Assembly (NCBI RefSeq): GCF_017487345.1
Contig: NZ_CP062006.1
Span: forward strand, 496,001-560,000
Direction: 5' to 3'
Length of the DNA stretch: 64,000 nt
DNA from: Brevundimonas pondensis
Lineage (GTDB): Bacteria; Pseudomonadota; Alphaproteobacteria; Caulobacterales; Caulobacteraceae
Of this stretch, positions 45,701 through 54,464 are shown one piece after another; positions within the stretch are counted from its first letter, which is position 1; every line of letters begins with the position of its first letter. The position numbers were made by a program, and so were the translations under genes. Below the pieces are notes generated by a model. That model saw only the letters and a list, made by a program, of their open reading frames with translations. It was not told where the DNA came from and did not search any database.

Positions 45701-47704
45701 GGCGGAGGTATCACCATTGACGCCCATGCGATCTCGACCCTGGGCGTCAACGCACATGGCGTCATGGCGCGTTCGGGCGGCAACACCTCGGTCATCAGGG
45801 TCAACAGCGTTTCTGCGGCCGGCCTCGGCAGCTACGGCGTCGATGTCAGCAGCGAGGTCGGCGACATGACGGTGGCGGCAGGCGTCGTCCGCGCCGCCGA
45901 CACCGCCATCCGTGCGATGAGCGGCGAAGGCGACATTGCGGTCTCGACGACGGGCGCCGTGACTTCGGCTGCGGCGGGTGCGATCCACGCCTCCACTACG
46001 GAAGGCGCCGTCGTCCTCGATATCGGCGCAGCCAGCGTCCTGACCAGCGGCGTCCCGGCGGTCCTGCCGGTCGCCTTCAACGCCGGCACCTTCAGTCCCG
46101 CATCGATCGCAGCCCCTGGCGTCAGCACGGTCTTCGCCGAAGGCCGGACCGTGACGATCAATAATGCGGGCGTCATCAATCAAGGCGAACAGGCCGCCAT
46201 CTCCGCCAGGGGGCAGACGACCCTGAACAACAGCGGCCGGATCACCGGTTCGCTCGACTTCGGCGGCGGCGACGACGTCGTCCATAACAGCGGCCGATTC
46301 ATCCTGTCGGGCGTCAGTGACTTCGGCGGCGGCGGCGACCTGTTCCGGAACACCGGCGAGGTGACGGTGGCGGGTCTGGTCTCGCTGCGGAACCTCGAGC
46401 GTTTCGTCAACGCCGGAACGATCACCATGGCCAATGGCCGCACCGGTGATGTTCTGTCGATTGCGGGCGACTATGTCGGCCAGGCTGGGCGTCTTGTTCT
46501 CGATGTCGATGCGGGAGCGGCAGGCGGTCCGCGCCACGATCAACTGGTCGTCGGCGGCAGCGCTTCGGGCACGACCACCATTGTCCTGAACTACAGCAAC
46601 AACGCGTCGCTCAAGCCCGGCGCCGTGCTGAAGCTGGTTGACGCCGCCGGCGGCTCGGCGCCTGGCGCCTTCACGCTGGCCGGGGAAACCGACAACATCG
46701 GCTTCATCCGCTACGGCTTGCGGCATGATGCGGCGGCCGACGACTTCTTCATCGCCGTGACAGAAGGCGACGCGGTCTTCCGCGCGATGAAGCTGAACGA
46801 GGGCGCCCAGGCCCTGTGGCGTCAGTCGGCCGAGGCCTGGTCTTCCCACATCGCCGCCCTGCGTGATCCGTCCGAGGACGGCGCGGCTCGCCGGGTCTGG
46901 GGGCAGATCCACAGGGCTTCGGACAAACGCGAGGAAATCCTGGCTCGCCCTGATCAGGCGGTGTCCCTGTCCTATGATCAGGACCATCATGGGGGCCAGA
47001 TGGGCCTCGACCTCGGTCGGATCGGCGACACGGGCGTGACCTACGGCGTCACCGGCGGCTATGTCGACTCAGAGATGCGGTTCCGCGACACGGCCGATCG
47101 TGCTGACTATCGAGGCTTCAACCTGGGCGCCTATGCCGGGCTTCGTCACGGACGATATTTCATCAACGCCCTGGCCAAACATGACTGGTTCGACGTCAAG
47201 TCGCGCAGTGTCACGGCCGGCTATGAAGAAACGCTCGATGGCCGCGGCTATGGTCTGCAACTCGAAACCGGCGTCCGTCTCAATGGTGAAATCGAGGCCA
47301 GGACCTTCTTCTTTGAGCCGGCGGTCAGTCTGGCCTACAGCCGCACCGACCTCGACGCCCTGGCGACGCAGGGCGCTGTGATCGACTTTGAGGCGCTGGA
47401 CGGTCTGCGCGCCCGGGCAGGGGCTCGCCTCGGTGGCGCAACCGCGGTCGCGCAGGGGCAGGTCGCCTATTATCTGGGCGCTCATTTCGTGCAGGAACTG
47501 GCTGGCGAAGGCGGGGTGCGCTTCACCTCGGGAGCGGCGGACAGCGCCTTCGAGAATGAGGTGGTGGACGCCTTCGGCCAATACCAGCTGGGCGTGACCT
47601 TCACTTCGAAGACGGGCCTGACCGGTTTCGCCGAGGCCAGGGCCGATTCGGGCGACGACTATCGTAACTACACCGGTCGTATCGGCGTCCGCGTCGCCTT
47701 CTAG
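42785..47704 (+). CDS. Large autotransporter adhesin-like protein
   Basis: This type V secreted protein of 1639 residues has a long N-terminal signal region of about 46 residues ending LISPAMAFG. The passenger, to about residue 1330, is a beta-helix of many degenerate repeats rich in Gly, Ser, Thr, Ala and Asn (NTGDVTTNGAGAFGVV and GSVSTSGYQAHGLEARTNSG types). From about residue 1375 the autotransporter beta-barrel begins (RRVWGQIHRASDKREE) and ends with YTGRIGVRVAF, terminating in Phe. There are very few Cys and no RGD or protease triad, so adhesion or aggregation is more likely than proteolysis. The start lacks a strong ribosome-binding site. Confidence 0.92.
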   Translation: MSDFSILAKRAGRNLVQSGTPSLRSRLQIGSALVGASMALISPAMAFGGPECGPAVGGAVTCTGAYGTGVTYFAGGQDDLTLNIDRTATVTTTAIADSGVYVSTGQGVLSINQNGVVLTAGDEAHGLSGLAWGGDVFITNTGDVTTNGAGAFGVVATAAGGDRTITNSGRIVTTGRDSAGVYVVSQDGEVSVVNEAGGTVSAAGVNGSGILGVSILGDVKLENHGQVTTAGPQANAIGGYVYDGRLSLISTGGVTTNGEGSAGVVLQNFGGDIIAEVGSVTVNGANGIGVSILNTSAGSVVLTTSGAISAAGVGSEGIAAASNGGSVSITNNADITADELGIVSRAATTLDITNSGTITTTAGNGYAIAGHSTADGPVRIVNTGSASTAGMFAIALKGDNQAGVVAIDNQGSVSTIGELAMGIQGKTVSGAVTLTNGVGGLVTTHGGMSSGLRSESETGVGAIGNQGSVSTGGYQAHGLEGQTVSGSLTLTNGVGGVVTTTGVAASGLYAQTDGGDAILGNQGSVSTSGYQAHGLEARTNSGSLTLINGADGVITTSGLFGSGLKAESKSGLISVDNQGVVTTTGEGGHGIEIATGRMDPVLAERGDVALVSRGQITTSGVRATGVLVQTVTGDITADIGALSTGGEDSDAVSLWTTSGDVALVASGVLSTEGANSDAVMVSTITGKIDVNNRATVRTAGDNSMGLYAQAESGSITIVNTGAVSTSGFESDAIRAQAQGDVTISTVAVATTGERSAGVSASSFSGVARVIASGPLTTGGDGVFASTVFGSVDILALGAISTTGVFGNGVRAASDSGDISINAEGTITTAGSDANAVFVENYTGKTTVLTKGALSTSGDDADGISVYGGGDVSITTAAITTTGYSADAIRARSENGTAKIVALGLISTSDHNSDGVDVNSYTGDVDVTVGAIATRGDNASGVEADSDDGVVRIVSTGAITTEGEESYGIDADGGGGITIDAHAISTLGVNAHGVMARSGGNTSVIRVNSVSAAGLGSYGVDVSSEVGDMTVAAGVVRAADTAIRAMSGEGDIAVSTTGAVTSAAAGAIHASTTEGAVVLDIGAASVLTSGVPAVLPVAFNAGTFSPASIAAPGVSTVFAEGRTVTINNAGVINQGEQAAISARGQTTLNNSGRITGSLDFGGGDDVVHNSGRFILSGVSDFGGGGDLFRNTGEVTVAGLVSLRNLERFVNAGTITMANGRTGDVLSIAGDYVGQAGRLVLDVDAGAAGGPRHDQLVVGGSASGTTTIVLNYSNNASLKPGAVLKLVDAAGGSAPGAFTLAGETDNIGFIRYGLRHDAAADDFFIAVTEGDAVFRAMKLNEGAQALWRQSAEAWSSHIAALRDPSEDGAARRVWGQIHRASDKREEILARPDQAVSLSYDQDHHGGQMGLDLGRIGDTGVTYGVTGGYVDSEMRFRDTADRADYRGFNLGAYAGLRHGRYFINALAKHDWFDVKSRSVTAGYEETLDGRGYGLQLETGVRLNGEIEARTFFFEPAVSLAYSRTDLDALATQGAVIDFEALDGLRARAGARLGGATAVAQGQVAYYLGAHFVQELAGEGGVRFTSGAADSAFENEVVDAFGQYQLGVTFTSKTGLTGFAEARADSGDDYRNYTGRIGVRVAF
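44173..44393 (+). repeat. Near-identical repeat units in the autotransporter passenger
   Basis: Two stretches of about 50 bp (44173-44225 and 44341-44393), each containing GGCTCTGTTTCGACC, differ at only two positions. Their 168-bp spacing equals 56 codons. A third, weaker copy starts near 44004. Such units allow recombination that changes passenger length. Confidence 0.8.
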
Positions 47705-47733
47705 GGCCGCTGCCCCTCCTCCTTGATCATACC

Positions 47734-47766
47734 CGGAGCCTCCCGCCGGGCGGGGGGCTCCTTTTT
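47734..47766 (+). terminator. Terminator of the autotransporter gene
   Basis: GGAGCCTCCCGCC and GGCGGGGGGCTCC form a stem with one internal mismatch, followed by TTTTT. It lies 29 bp after the stop. Confidence 0.88.
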
Positions 47767-47923
47767 CATGGCGCAGCTTCAGGTCTGCAGCCCTGTCCCC
47801 AGGCGGCGCGTGTCGGGTCACGATAAGGCGGGATCTGTCTGAGGCACGAGTTTCATCTGACGCGCTGAAATCCACTGCATCAGGCGCGAGCGGCTATCGG
47901 TTTCACATCCGGAAACAATTTGC

Positions 47924-48000
47924 TGGCGACCCCGGCAGGACTCCAACCTGCGACCTCGGCTTTAGGAAAGCCTTGCTCTATGCGGCTGAGCTACGGGGCC
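47924..48000 (-). tRNA. tRNA-Arg (anticodon CCU), non-canonical D and T loops
   Basis: This 77-nt gene folds as a full cloverleaf with an encoded CCA end. The acceptor stem is GGCCCCG/CGGGGTC with one G-U pair, the D stem is GCTC/GAGC, the anticodon loop is TTCCTAA with CCT at 34-36, and the T stem is GCAGG/CCTGC. The D loop is AGCCGCATA and the T loop is TTGGAGT. The universally conserved G19 and C56 are therefore C19 and G56, which would preserve pairing. The top anticodon-stem pair (27-43) is an A-G mismatch. It decodes AGG. Confidence 0.88.
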
Positions 48001-48219
48001 GTCATGGTTCGTCCCTAGCGGGTCGGACCGGGAAGGGGAAGGCGGGGGCGGTGGAAAAGGCGCCCGGCAAGAAAATCCTAGCGATTAATCTGCGTTAAGC
48101 TACAATATATGGTAGAGAACAAAGGCTGAATCGGGCGGTGTCGCTGATTCGGTCATGATTCGTTTCGTGGCTGTTCCGGTCCGGGCCGAGTTCTGTTTAC
48201 GGCTTCCTGCCGGTCCTTT

Positions 48220-48615
48220 TTAGCCCAAGCTCGTATGCACCGGCACGCCGTTCTTGATGGCCAGGGTGACGGGCGTGCGTTCGGCCACATCGGCCAGGCG
48301 GGCACGCTGGGCCTCGTCCAGAGGTCCGGCGGGGGTCAGCACCCGTTCGATGCGCGGCGGGGTCTCGCCGCCCAGATATTCCAGGCGAATATCCAGCCCC
48401 TCCAGCGGCCAGCCCTTCTTTTCGGCGTACATGGTCAGGGTGATGGCGGTGCAGGCGCCGAGCGCCGAAATCAGCAGGTCGAAGGGCGCCGGGCCGCTGT
48501 CGGCGCCGCCCAGGCGTTCGGGCTCGTCGGCGGTCAGTTCATGTTTCAGGTCGCCGCCCGTCCGAATCGAGGTCCGGTAGCGGGCGGTTCCGATGTGGGC
48601 TTGGGCGACGGCCAT
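48220..48615 (-). CDS. OsmC-family protein lacking the second cysteine
   Basis: This 131-residue protein has the OsmC fold with FDLLISALGACTAITLTMYA, where Cys55 corresponds to the peroxidatic cysteine. The usual second cysteine (the C-P-V-H segment) is replaced by Thr114 in AERTPVTLAI, and no other Cys exists. A classical two-cysteine hydroperoxide cycle is therefore not possible without an outside thiol. It ends a group of redox-related genes on the same strand, 28 bp from the pirin gene. Confidence 0.88.
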   Translation of the reverse strand: MAVAQAHIGTARYRTSIRTGGDLKHELTADEPERLGGADSGPAPFDLLISALGACTAITLTMYAEKKGWPLEGLDIRLEYLGGETPPRIERVLTPAGPLDEAQRARLADVAERTPVTLAIKNGVPVHTSLG

Positions 48616-48643
48616 GAGGACGGCTCCGTTCAGAAGGCTGGGG

Positions 48644-49540
48644 TCAGGACATGGGATTGGCGGGCGGGGTCGGATCGGCGGGCAGGGGGATGAACTCCTG
48701 ATCGTCCATGTCGGGCAGCTTCATGCGCCCGGCGCGCCAGTCGGCCTTGGCCTGCTCGATGCGGTCTTTCGACGAGGAGACGAAGTTCCAGTCGATGAAG
48801 CGTTCGCCCACCGGCTCGCCGCCCAGCACCATGATGGTCGAAGGCTCAAGCGCGCAGACGACCGAGGCGATCTTCTTTTCCAGAACCGCCATCTGGCCGT
48901 GGCCGAGCGGGCGGCCGTCGTCGATCTCGACCAGACCCGAGACGACATAGACGGCGCTTTCGGAATGATTGGTCGGGGTCTGGAAGCGGGCGCCGGGCTC
49001 CAGCTCAAGATGCAGATAGTGCAGGGGCGAGAAGGTGCTGACGCCAGCCTTCATGCCGAAGGCTTCGCCGGCGGCCAGACGACCCTTGATCCCGTCCTCG
49101 CTCCAGGTCGGCAACTCGGTGGTCCCGACGTGCTGGAAGGAGGGATCGATTTCTTCCTGACCATCGGGCAGGGCGACCCAGGCCTGGATGCCCTCCAGAC
49201 GGCCGCCCTCGCGGCGGGCGCGCTCGAAACGTTCGGAATGGGTGACGCCGCTGCCGGCGGTCATCCAGTTGACCTCGGCCGGCCGGATGTCCTGCTGCAC
49301 GCCCAGGCTGTCGCGGTGGGTGATCTCGCCGTCGAACAGATAGGTCAGGGTCGAGATGCCGATATGGGGGTGGGGACGCACGTCGACGGTCCTGGGCAGG
49401 CCCGCCGGCATGTCGACCGGCCCCATGTGGTCGAAGAAGACGAAGGGGCCGACCGCGCGGCGCTTGGCGTAGGGCAGGACGCGACCCACCTCGAAGCCGC
49501 CGAGATCCTTGCGGCGCTGGTCGATGACGAGTTCGATCAT
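48644..49540 (-). CDS. Pirin-family protein (first of two)
   Basis: This bicupin metalloprotein has 298 residues. The N-terminal cupin carries the metal-binding pattern RPHPHIGISTLTYLF and a further His in the DSLGV / SGVTHSERF region. The C-terminal cupin is degenerate, as usual. Bacterial pirins can act as quercetin dioxygenases or as modulators of other proteins. It shares a cluster with a second pirin at 51900-52769. Confidence 0.92.
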   Translation of the reverse strand: MIELVIDQRRKDLGGFEVGRVLPYAKRRAVGPFVFFDHMGPVDMPAGLPRTVDVRPHPHIGISTLTYLFDGEITHRDSLGVQQDIRPAEVNWMTAGSGVTHSERFERARREGGRLEGIQAWVALPDGQEEIDPSFQHVGTTELPTWSEDGIKGRLAAGEAFGMKAGVSTFSPLHYLHLELEPGARFQTPTNHSESAVYVVSGLVEIDDGRPLGHGQMAVLEKKIASVVCALEPSTIMVLGGEPVGERFIDWNFVSSSKDRIEQAKADWRAGRMKLPDMDDQEFIPLPADPTPPANPMS

Positions 49541-49594
49541 GGGGCTTTCTCCAAGTCCGGGATGGGGTTGAATATAGGCGTCACTGTGAAGGGT

Positions 49595-49975
49595 TCAGAG
49601 AACAAGGCGCCCCGGTCCGGCGGCCATCAGAATCAGGAATCCGCCGATGATGCTGATGTGCTCGAAGAACCCGTTCAGGGATGCAGCGCGCTGCTCGGCT
49701 TTCAAGTTCCAGAAATCATAGAATACGACCGCCGTGGCCAGGGTGAACAGGGCCATCAGGGCGGCGGTCGGGGTGGTGAGCCAGCCTGCGATCAGCAGGG
49801 CGCTTCCCACGATCTGCAGCACGACGGTTCCCAGCAGGGCCAGGTGCGGGAAGGGGATCTTCTTGCTGCGGACCTCGACCAGACCGTCCTGAAAGCGGAT
49901 GGCCTTTGTGATCCCGCTCTGAAGAAAGAGCAGGACCAGAAGGATGCGGCCGATCAGCAGGTAATGGTCGGGCAT
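49595..49975 (-). CDS. DoxX-family membrane protein
   Basis: This 126-residue inner-membrane protein has four hydrophobic helices. The family pattern includes LIGRILLVLLFLQSGITKAI near the start and VLQIVGSALLIAGW and FYDFWNL later. DoxX relatives are linked to thiosulfate or sulfhydryl oxidation and membrane redox complexes in oxidative stress. It lies between the pirin and monooxygenase genes, same strand. Confidence 0.88.
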   Translation of the reverse strand: MPDHYLLIGRILLVLLFLQSGITKAIRFQDGLVEVRSKKIPFPHLALLGTVVLQIVGSALLIAGWLTTPTAALMALFTLATAVVFYDFWNLKAEQRAASLNGFFEHISIIGGFLILMAAGPGRLVL

Positions 49976-50015
49976 GAGGCTTCAGCGTGGCTCATCGGAG
50001 AGGGCGGCAGGGGTT

Positions 50016-50312
50016 TCAGGCGAGGCGGTCCAGGCGATGGAAGAACTCGGTCCGCTCGACGTTGGCGGCGCCGTGCTCATGGAAATGTCGAATGTGAGGG
50101 CCGTCGTTGTGGTGTTTTGACTGGGCCGCCTCGGACGCCCAGTGCTCGATGAAGATGAAGAGGCCGGGCTGGCTGCTGTCCTCATAGAGTTCGTAGCGCA
50201 GGGCGCCCTCTTCGTGCTGGGAGGTGCGGGCGACGGCAATGAGGTCCTGCCTCAGGGCCTCTTCCTTTCCGGCCCTGGCGCGCAGGCCGACGGTGACGAA
50301 CAGTTCGGCCAT
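50016..50312 (-). CDS. Putative quinol monooxygenase (YgiN/ABM family)
   Basis: This 98-residue ferredoxin-like alpha/beta-barrel dimer protein has ELFVTVGLRARAGKEEALRQ, then EGALRYELYEDSSQPGLFIF and EHWASEAAQSKHHNDGPHI, matching the antibiotic biosynthesis monooxygenase/YgiN family. YgiN oxidises quinols to quinones without a cofactor. The neighbouring pirin, DoxX and flavin reductase genes support a quinone-redox theme. Confidence 0.9.
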   Translation of the reverse strand: MAELFVTVGLRARAGKEEALRQDLIAVARTSQHEEGALRYELYEDSSQPGLFIFIEHWASEAAQSKHHNDGPHIRHFHEHGAANVERTEFFHRLDRLA

Positions 50313-50376
50313 GGCGGGCCTCCTCGGAAGAAAAAGGAGGGCGGTCCAGTCGGGGAAACGGACCGCCCGTGAGGGA

Positions 50377-51015
50377 TCAGTCCTTGTCGTAGGAGAACTG
50401 AATCCCGGCCGTGCCGCCGGTTTCGATGAACAGGTTCATGAAGGCGGGAACGGTTTCCGACCGCTTCCAGTCGCGCTGCAGTTCACAGAACAGTTGCGGC
50501 ACCGAGATCATTTTTCCGCCGGCCTGTTCGATGCGGCGCAGGGCCATCTCGTGGGCCGTGGTCGAGGTGCCGCCGACGGCGTCGGCCACGACATAGACCT
50601 CATAGCCTTCGCGCAAGGCGTCCAGCGCCGGGAAGGTCAGGCAGGCTTCGGTCCACAGGGCCGTCATGATCAGCTTCTTGCGACCGGTCGCCTCGACCGC
50701 CTTGCGGAATTCCACGTCTTCCCAGGAGTTGATCGTGGTGCGGTCATAGGTCGGATAGTCGGCCAGGACCTTGCGCAGCTGGCCGATCGGCGGCTTGTTC
50801 AGGCCGGTCTTCACATTGACCGTCGAATGGACGATGGGCAGGCCATAGGCCACGGCGGCCTTGGCCGTGCCGACGATGTTGTTGACCAGAAGCTGGCGGT
50901 CCATCGAGGCGATCGAGTTCACCTGAACCGGCTGGTAGTCGATGATGATGAAGGCTGCATTTTGAGGCGTCAGAAGGTCGTCGGCGACGGGATCGCGGAT
51001 CGGTTCGCTGGTCAT
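50377..51015 (-). CDS. Isochorismatase-fold cysteine hydrolase
   Basis: This 212-residue hydrolase has the catalytic triad of the family: Asp26 (FIIIDYQPV), a Lys in the KAAVAYG/RKAVEAT region and Cys125 (WTEACLTFP) preceded by a likely cis-peptide. Trp98 in TINSWED is conserved with the broken paralogue next door. Related enzymes include YcaC-like hydrolases whose substrate is unknown. It lies 89 bp downstream of the paralogue's stop. Confidence 0.9.
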   Translation of the reverse strand: MTSEPIRDPVADDLLTPQNAAFIIIDYQPVQVNSIASMDRQLLVNNIVGTAKAAVAYGLPIVHSTVNVKTGLNKPPIGQLRKVLADYPTYDRTTINSWEDVEFRKAVEATGRKKLIMTALWTEACLTFPALDALREGYEVYVVADAVGGTSTTAHEMALRRIEQAGGKMISVPQLFCELQRDWKRSETVPAFMNLFIETGGTAGIQFSYDKD

Positions 51016-51104
51016 GTCGAGGGCTCCATGATGGGGTGTGCTGAGGGCGCAGCACGCGCTGGAGGGACCGACCCCGCCAGGACGGCGAGGCCGGCGGGAG
51101 GAGG

Positions 51105-51794
<690 letters not shown>

Positions 51795-51899
51795 GAGGGG
51801 CTTTCCTTTCAGGCAGGGAGCCGCGTTCGGAGCAATGCTCCGGTCAAGGCGGGGGTTGCGGCCCGGTCCGAAGACCGGGCCTACGTTTTCGTGAGGGGA

Positions 51900-52769
51900 T
51901 CAGGCGGCGGGGATGTCGCCGAAGCGGCCGCTGTTGAAGTCGGCGATGGCGGTGCGGATTTCGTCCTCACTGTTCATCACGAAGGGGCCGTAGCCGACGA
52001 TGGGCTCGTCGATCGGCTCGCCGGTCAGGACCAGCAGGACGGCGTCGGCGTCGGCGTGCAGGGTGACGCTGTCGCCCTGACGATCCAGCAGCAGGGCCTC
52101 GGCGGACCCGGCGCCCTGGTCGCCGTTGACCGTGACGTGACCCGACAGGACGACCACGATGGCGGTGTGGCCTTCCGGCAGGGTCAGCGTCGTCTCGGCG
52201 TCCCGGTTCAACCGCACGTCCCACACATTGATGGGGGTGAAGGTGCTGGCCGGGCCTTTCGAGCCGTCCATGGCGCCGGCGATGATCCGGGCCGTGCCCG
52301 CGTTGTCGGGCAAGGCCACCGTCGGAATGTCGGCGTTGAGGATCGACTGATAGCCAGGACGGGTCATCTTGTCCTTGGCCGGCAGGTTGACCCACAGTTG
52401 CACCATGCGGAAGGGGCCGCCGGTCCGCGCAAAGGCGGGCGAGTGGAACTCCTCGTGCAAGATGCCGCCGCCCGCCGTCATCCACTGGACGTCGCCGGGG
52501 CCGATGATGCCGCCCTGGCCGGTGGAGTCGCGGTGCTCGACCTCGCCGTCATAGACGATGGTCACGGTCTCGAAGCCGCGGTGCGGATGCTGGCCGACGC
52601 CGCGACGCTTGTCGGTCGGCTCGAAATTGTGCGGACCAGCGTAGTCGAGCAGCAGGAAGGGGCTGACGTGCTTGCCGACGCTGTCATAGGAAAACAGCGA
52701 GCGCACCGGGAAGCCGTCGCCGACCCAGTGGCCGCGATCATTGCCGTAACGTCCCAGAACCTTCTTCAT
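51900..52769 (-). CDS. Pirin-family protein (second)
   Basis: This 289-residue bicupin has the metal-binding motif in GQHPHRGFETVTIVYDGEVE, followed by HRDSTGQGG and ILHEEFHS, typical of bacterial pirins. The start is ATG 52769, eight or so bases after GGAGAGA; the frame upstream is open but belongs to the antisense of the LysR gene. Pirin in this arrangement is divergent from a LysR regulator, so LysR control of the whole minus-strand cluster is likely. Confidence 0.93.
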   Translation of the reverse strand: MKKVLGRYGNDRGHWVGDGFPVRSLFSYDSVGKHVSPFLLLDYAGPHNFEPTDKRRGVGQHPHRGFETVTIVYDGEVEHRDSTGQGGIIGPGDVQWMTAGGGILHEEFHSPAFARTGGPFRMVQLWVNLPAKDKMTRPGYQSILNADIPTVALPDNAGTARIIAGAMDGSKGPASTFTPINVWDVRLNRDAETTLTLPEGHTAIVVVLSGHVTVNGDQGAGSAEALLLDRQGDSVTLHADADAVLLVLTGEPIDEPIVGYGPFVMNSEDEIRTAIADFNSGRFGDIPAA

Positions 52770-52886
52770 GATGTCTCTCCTTCGGGGGCGACCGGACCTC
52801 GCCGACCGCGTTGGAGGCTTTATGACGGTGGAACGCCGACCGCAGAAGATTGCGAAATCGCCTCGCTGCGTTCTATTGATAGGACG

Positions 52887-53849
52887 ATGAGAGACCTCAA
52901 CGACCTCTATTACTTCGTCCAGGTGGTGGACCACGGCGGCTTCGCCCCGGCCGCGCGGGCGCTGGGGATGCAGAAGTCCAAGCTGAGCCGACGCATCGCC
53001 TTTCTGGAGGACCAGTTGGGCACGCGCCTGATCCAGCGGTCGTCGCGCAAGTTCTCGGTCACCGAGGTGGGTCAGGAATACTATCGCCACTGCCTGGCCA
53101 TGCTGGTCGAGGCCGAGGCGGCCCAAGCCGTGATCGACAATGTCGCCGCCCAGCCGCGCGGCGTCATCCGCGTCGCCTGCGTGCCGGGCCTGCTGACCTA
53201 TCAGATGGGCGGGCTGATCGCCCGGTTCATGGCCGTCTATCCGGAGGTCGAGGTGCATCTGCACAGCACCAGCCGCCGGGTGGACGTCATCGGCGAGGGC
53301 TTCGACCTGGCCATCCGCGTGCGCGAGCCGCCGCTGGAAGTCACGGACCTGGTCATGCGCAAGCTGGACGAGAGCGTGCACCGTCTGGTGGCCTCGCCCG
53401 CGCTGATCGCGCGGTTCGCGACGCCCGCTGGTCCGGCGGACCTGAGCGACTGGCCCAGCCTGGACTTCGGCCCGGCGCATCGCGACCACGTCTGGGCCCT
53501 GCACCACCGGGACGGCATGACCGCCTCTGTGCGCCATGCGCCGCGTCTGGTGACCGACGACCTGCACATGCTGCATGAGGGCGCGTTGCAGGGGTTGGGT
53601 GTGGTCCTGCTGCCAAGCGTGGCGGTGGCGCGCGATCTGGAGGCGGGGCGGTTGATCGACCTGCTGCCCGACTGGCGACCCAGGAAGTGGATCGTCCATG
53701 CCGTCTTCCCCTCGCGGCGGGGGTTGCTGCCTTCAGTTCGCTTGCTGTTGGACTTTCTGGTTCAGGGTTGCGCCGAACAGCAGATTCACGGTGAAACGCC
53801 TGCGTCGCCCCGCGCGACCCCCTATGCCTTTGCGGAGACGAACGACTGA
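52887..53849 (+). CDS. LysR-family transcriptional regulator
   Basis: This 320-residue regulator has an N-terminal winged helix (MRDLNDLYYFVQVVDHGGFA, then KSKLSRRIAFLEDQLGTRLI) and a C-terminal periplasmic-binding-like effector domain starting near GVIRVACVPGLL. LysR proteins of this subgroup often control a divergent pirin and quinone-detoxification genes. The start at 52887 is preceded by AGGACG. It shares four bases (TGATG) with the start of the FMN reductase gene, so the two are translationally coupled. Confidence 0.93.
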   Translation: MRDLNDLYYFVQVVDHGGFAPAARALGMQKSKLSRRIAFLEDQLGTRLIQRSSRKFSVTEVGQEYYRHCLAMLVEAEAAQAVIDNVAAQPRGVIRVACVPGLLTYQMGGLIARFMAVYPEVEVHLHSTSRRVDVIGEGFDLAIRVREPPLEVTDLVMRKLDESVHRLVASPALIARFATPAGPADLSDWPSLDFGPAHRDHVWALHHRDGMTASVRHAPRLVTDDLHMLHEGALQGLGVVLLPSVAVARDLEAGRLIDLLPDWRPRKWIVHAVFPSRRGLLPSVRLLLDFLVQGCAEQQIHGETPASPRATPYAFAETND

Positions 53850-54415
53850 TGCGTCTGGTCGGAGTGTCGGGCAGCCTGCGGGCGGCCTCCTACAACAGCG
53901 CCCTGCTGCGGGCGGCGCAGGAATCGACGCCCGATGGCGTGGAGCTGGTCGAGGGCTCGATCCGGGGCGTCCCCCTCTATGACGGCGACGTCGAGCGGGA
54001 TCAGGGGCTGCCCGAGGCAGTGGTCGCGCTGAAGGATCTGATCGCCGACTGCGACGGCCTGCTGCTGTTCACGCCCGAGTACAACAACGGCATGCCCGGC
54101 GTGTTCAAGAACGCCATCGACTGGCTCAGCCGCCCGGCCTCGGACATCGACCGGGTGTTCGGCGGACGGCCGGTGGCGGTGCTGGGCGCTTCGCCCGGAC
54201 CGTTCGGCACGGTGATGAGCCAGGCTGCCTGGCTGCCGGTCTTGCGCACCCTGGGGACCGCGCCCTGGTTCGGCGGGCGCATGCTGGTCCCGCACGCGGG
54301 CGCCGCCTTCGACGCGGAAGGGCGGCTGGTCGACGAGGAAGCCCGCCGTCGCCTGACGCGCTTCATCACCGGCTTCGCTGAGCATTGCCGAACGGCGGCG
54401 GCGTCCCGGACCTGA
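53849..54415 (+). CDS. NADPH-dependent FMN reductase (second)
   Basis: This 188-residue flavodoxin-like enzyme begins RLVGVSGSLRAASYNSALLR and contains LFTPEYNNGMPGVFKNAIDW and LGASPGPFGTVMSQ, all typical of NADPH:FMN/quinone reductases of the ChrR/azoreductase group. It is coupled to the LysR gene by a TGATG overlap. It probably acts in quinone or chromate reduction, as inferred from the family. Confidence 0.92.
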   Translation: MRLVGVSGSLRAASYNSALLRAAQESTPDGVELVEGSIRGVPLYDGDVERDQGLPEAVVALKDLIADCDGLLLFTPEYNNGMPGVFKNAIDWLSRPASDIDRVFGGRPVAVLGASPGPFGTVMSQAAWLPVLRTLGTAPWFGGRMLVPHAGAAFDAEGRLVDEEARRRLTRFITGFAEHCRTAAASRT

Positions 54416-54464
54416 CGCGGGCATTACGTCCTGCTAGAGAACCCCCGGATCAAGGAGCGCGCGC

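Noticed and set aside
44411..46990. An 859-codon open frame antisense to the autotransporter
   Set aside because: It mirrors the repeat structure of the passenger and has Arg/Asp-rich composition without domain or start signal.
48001..48219. AT-richer stretch after the tRNA-Arg gene as a possible small RNA
   Set aside because: There is no convincing promoter plus terminator pair, only an isolated TACAATATA-like segment near 48100.
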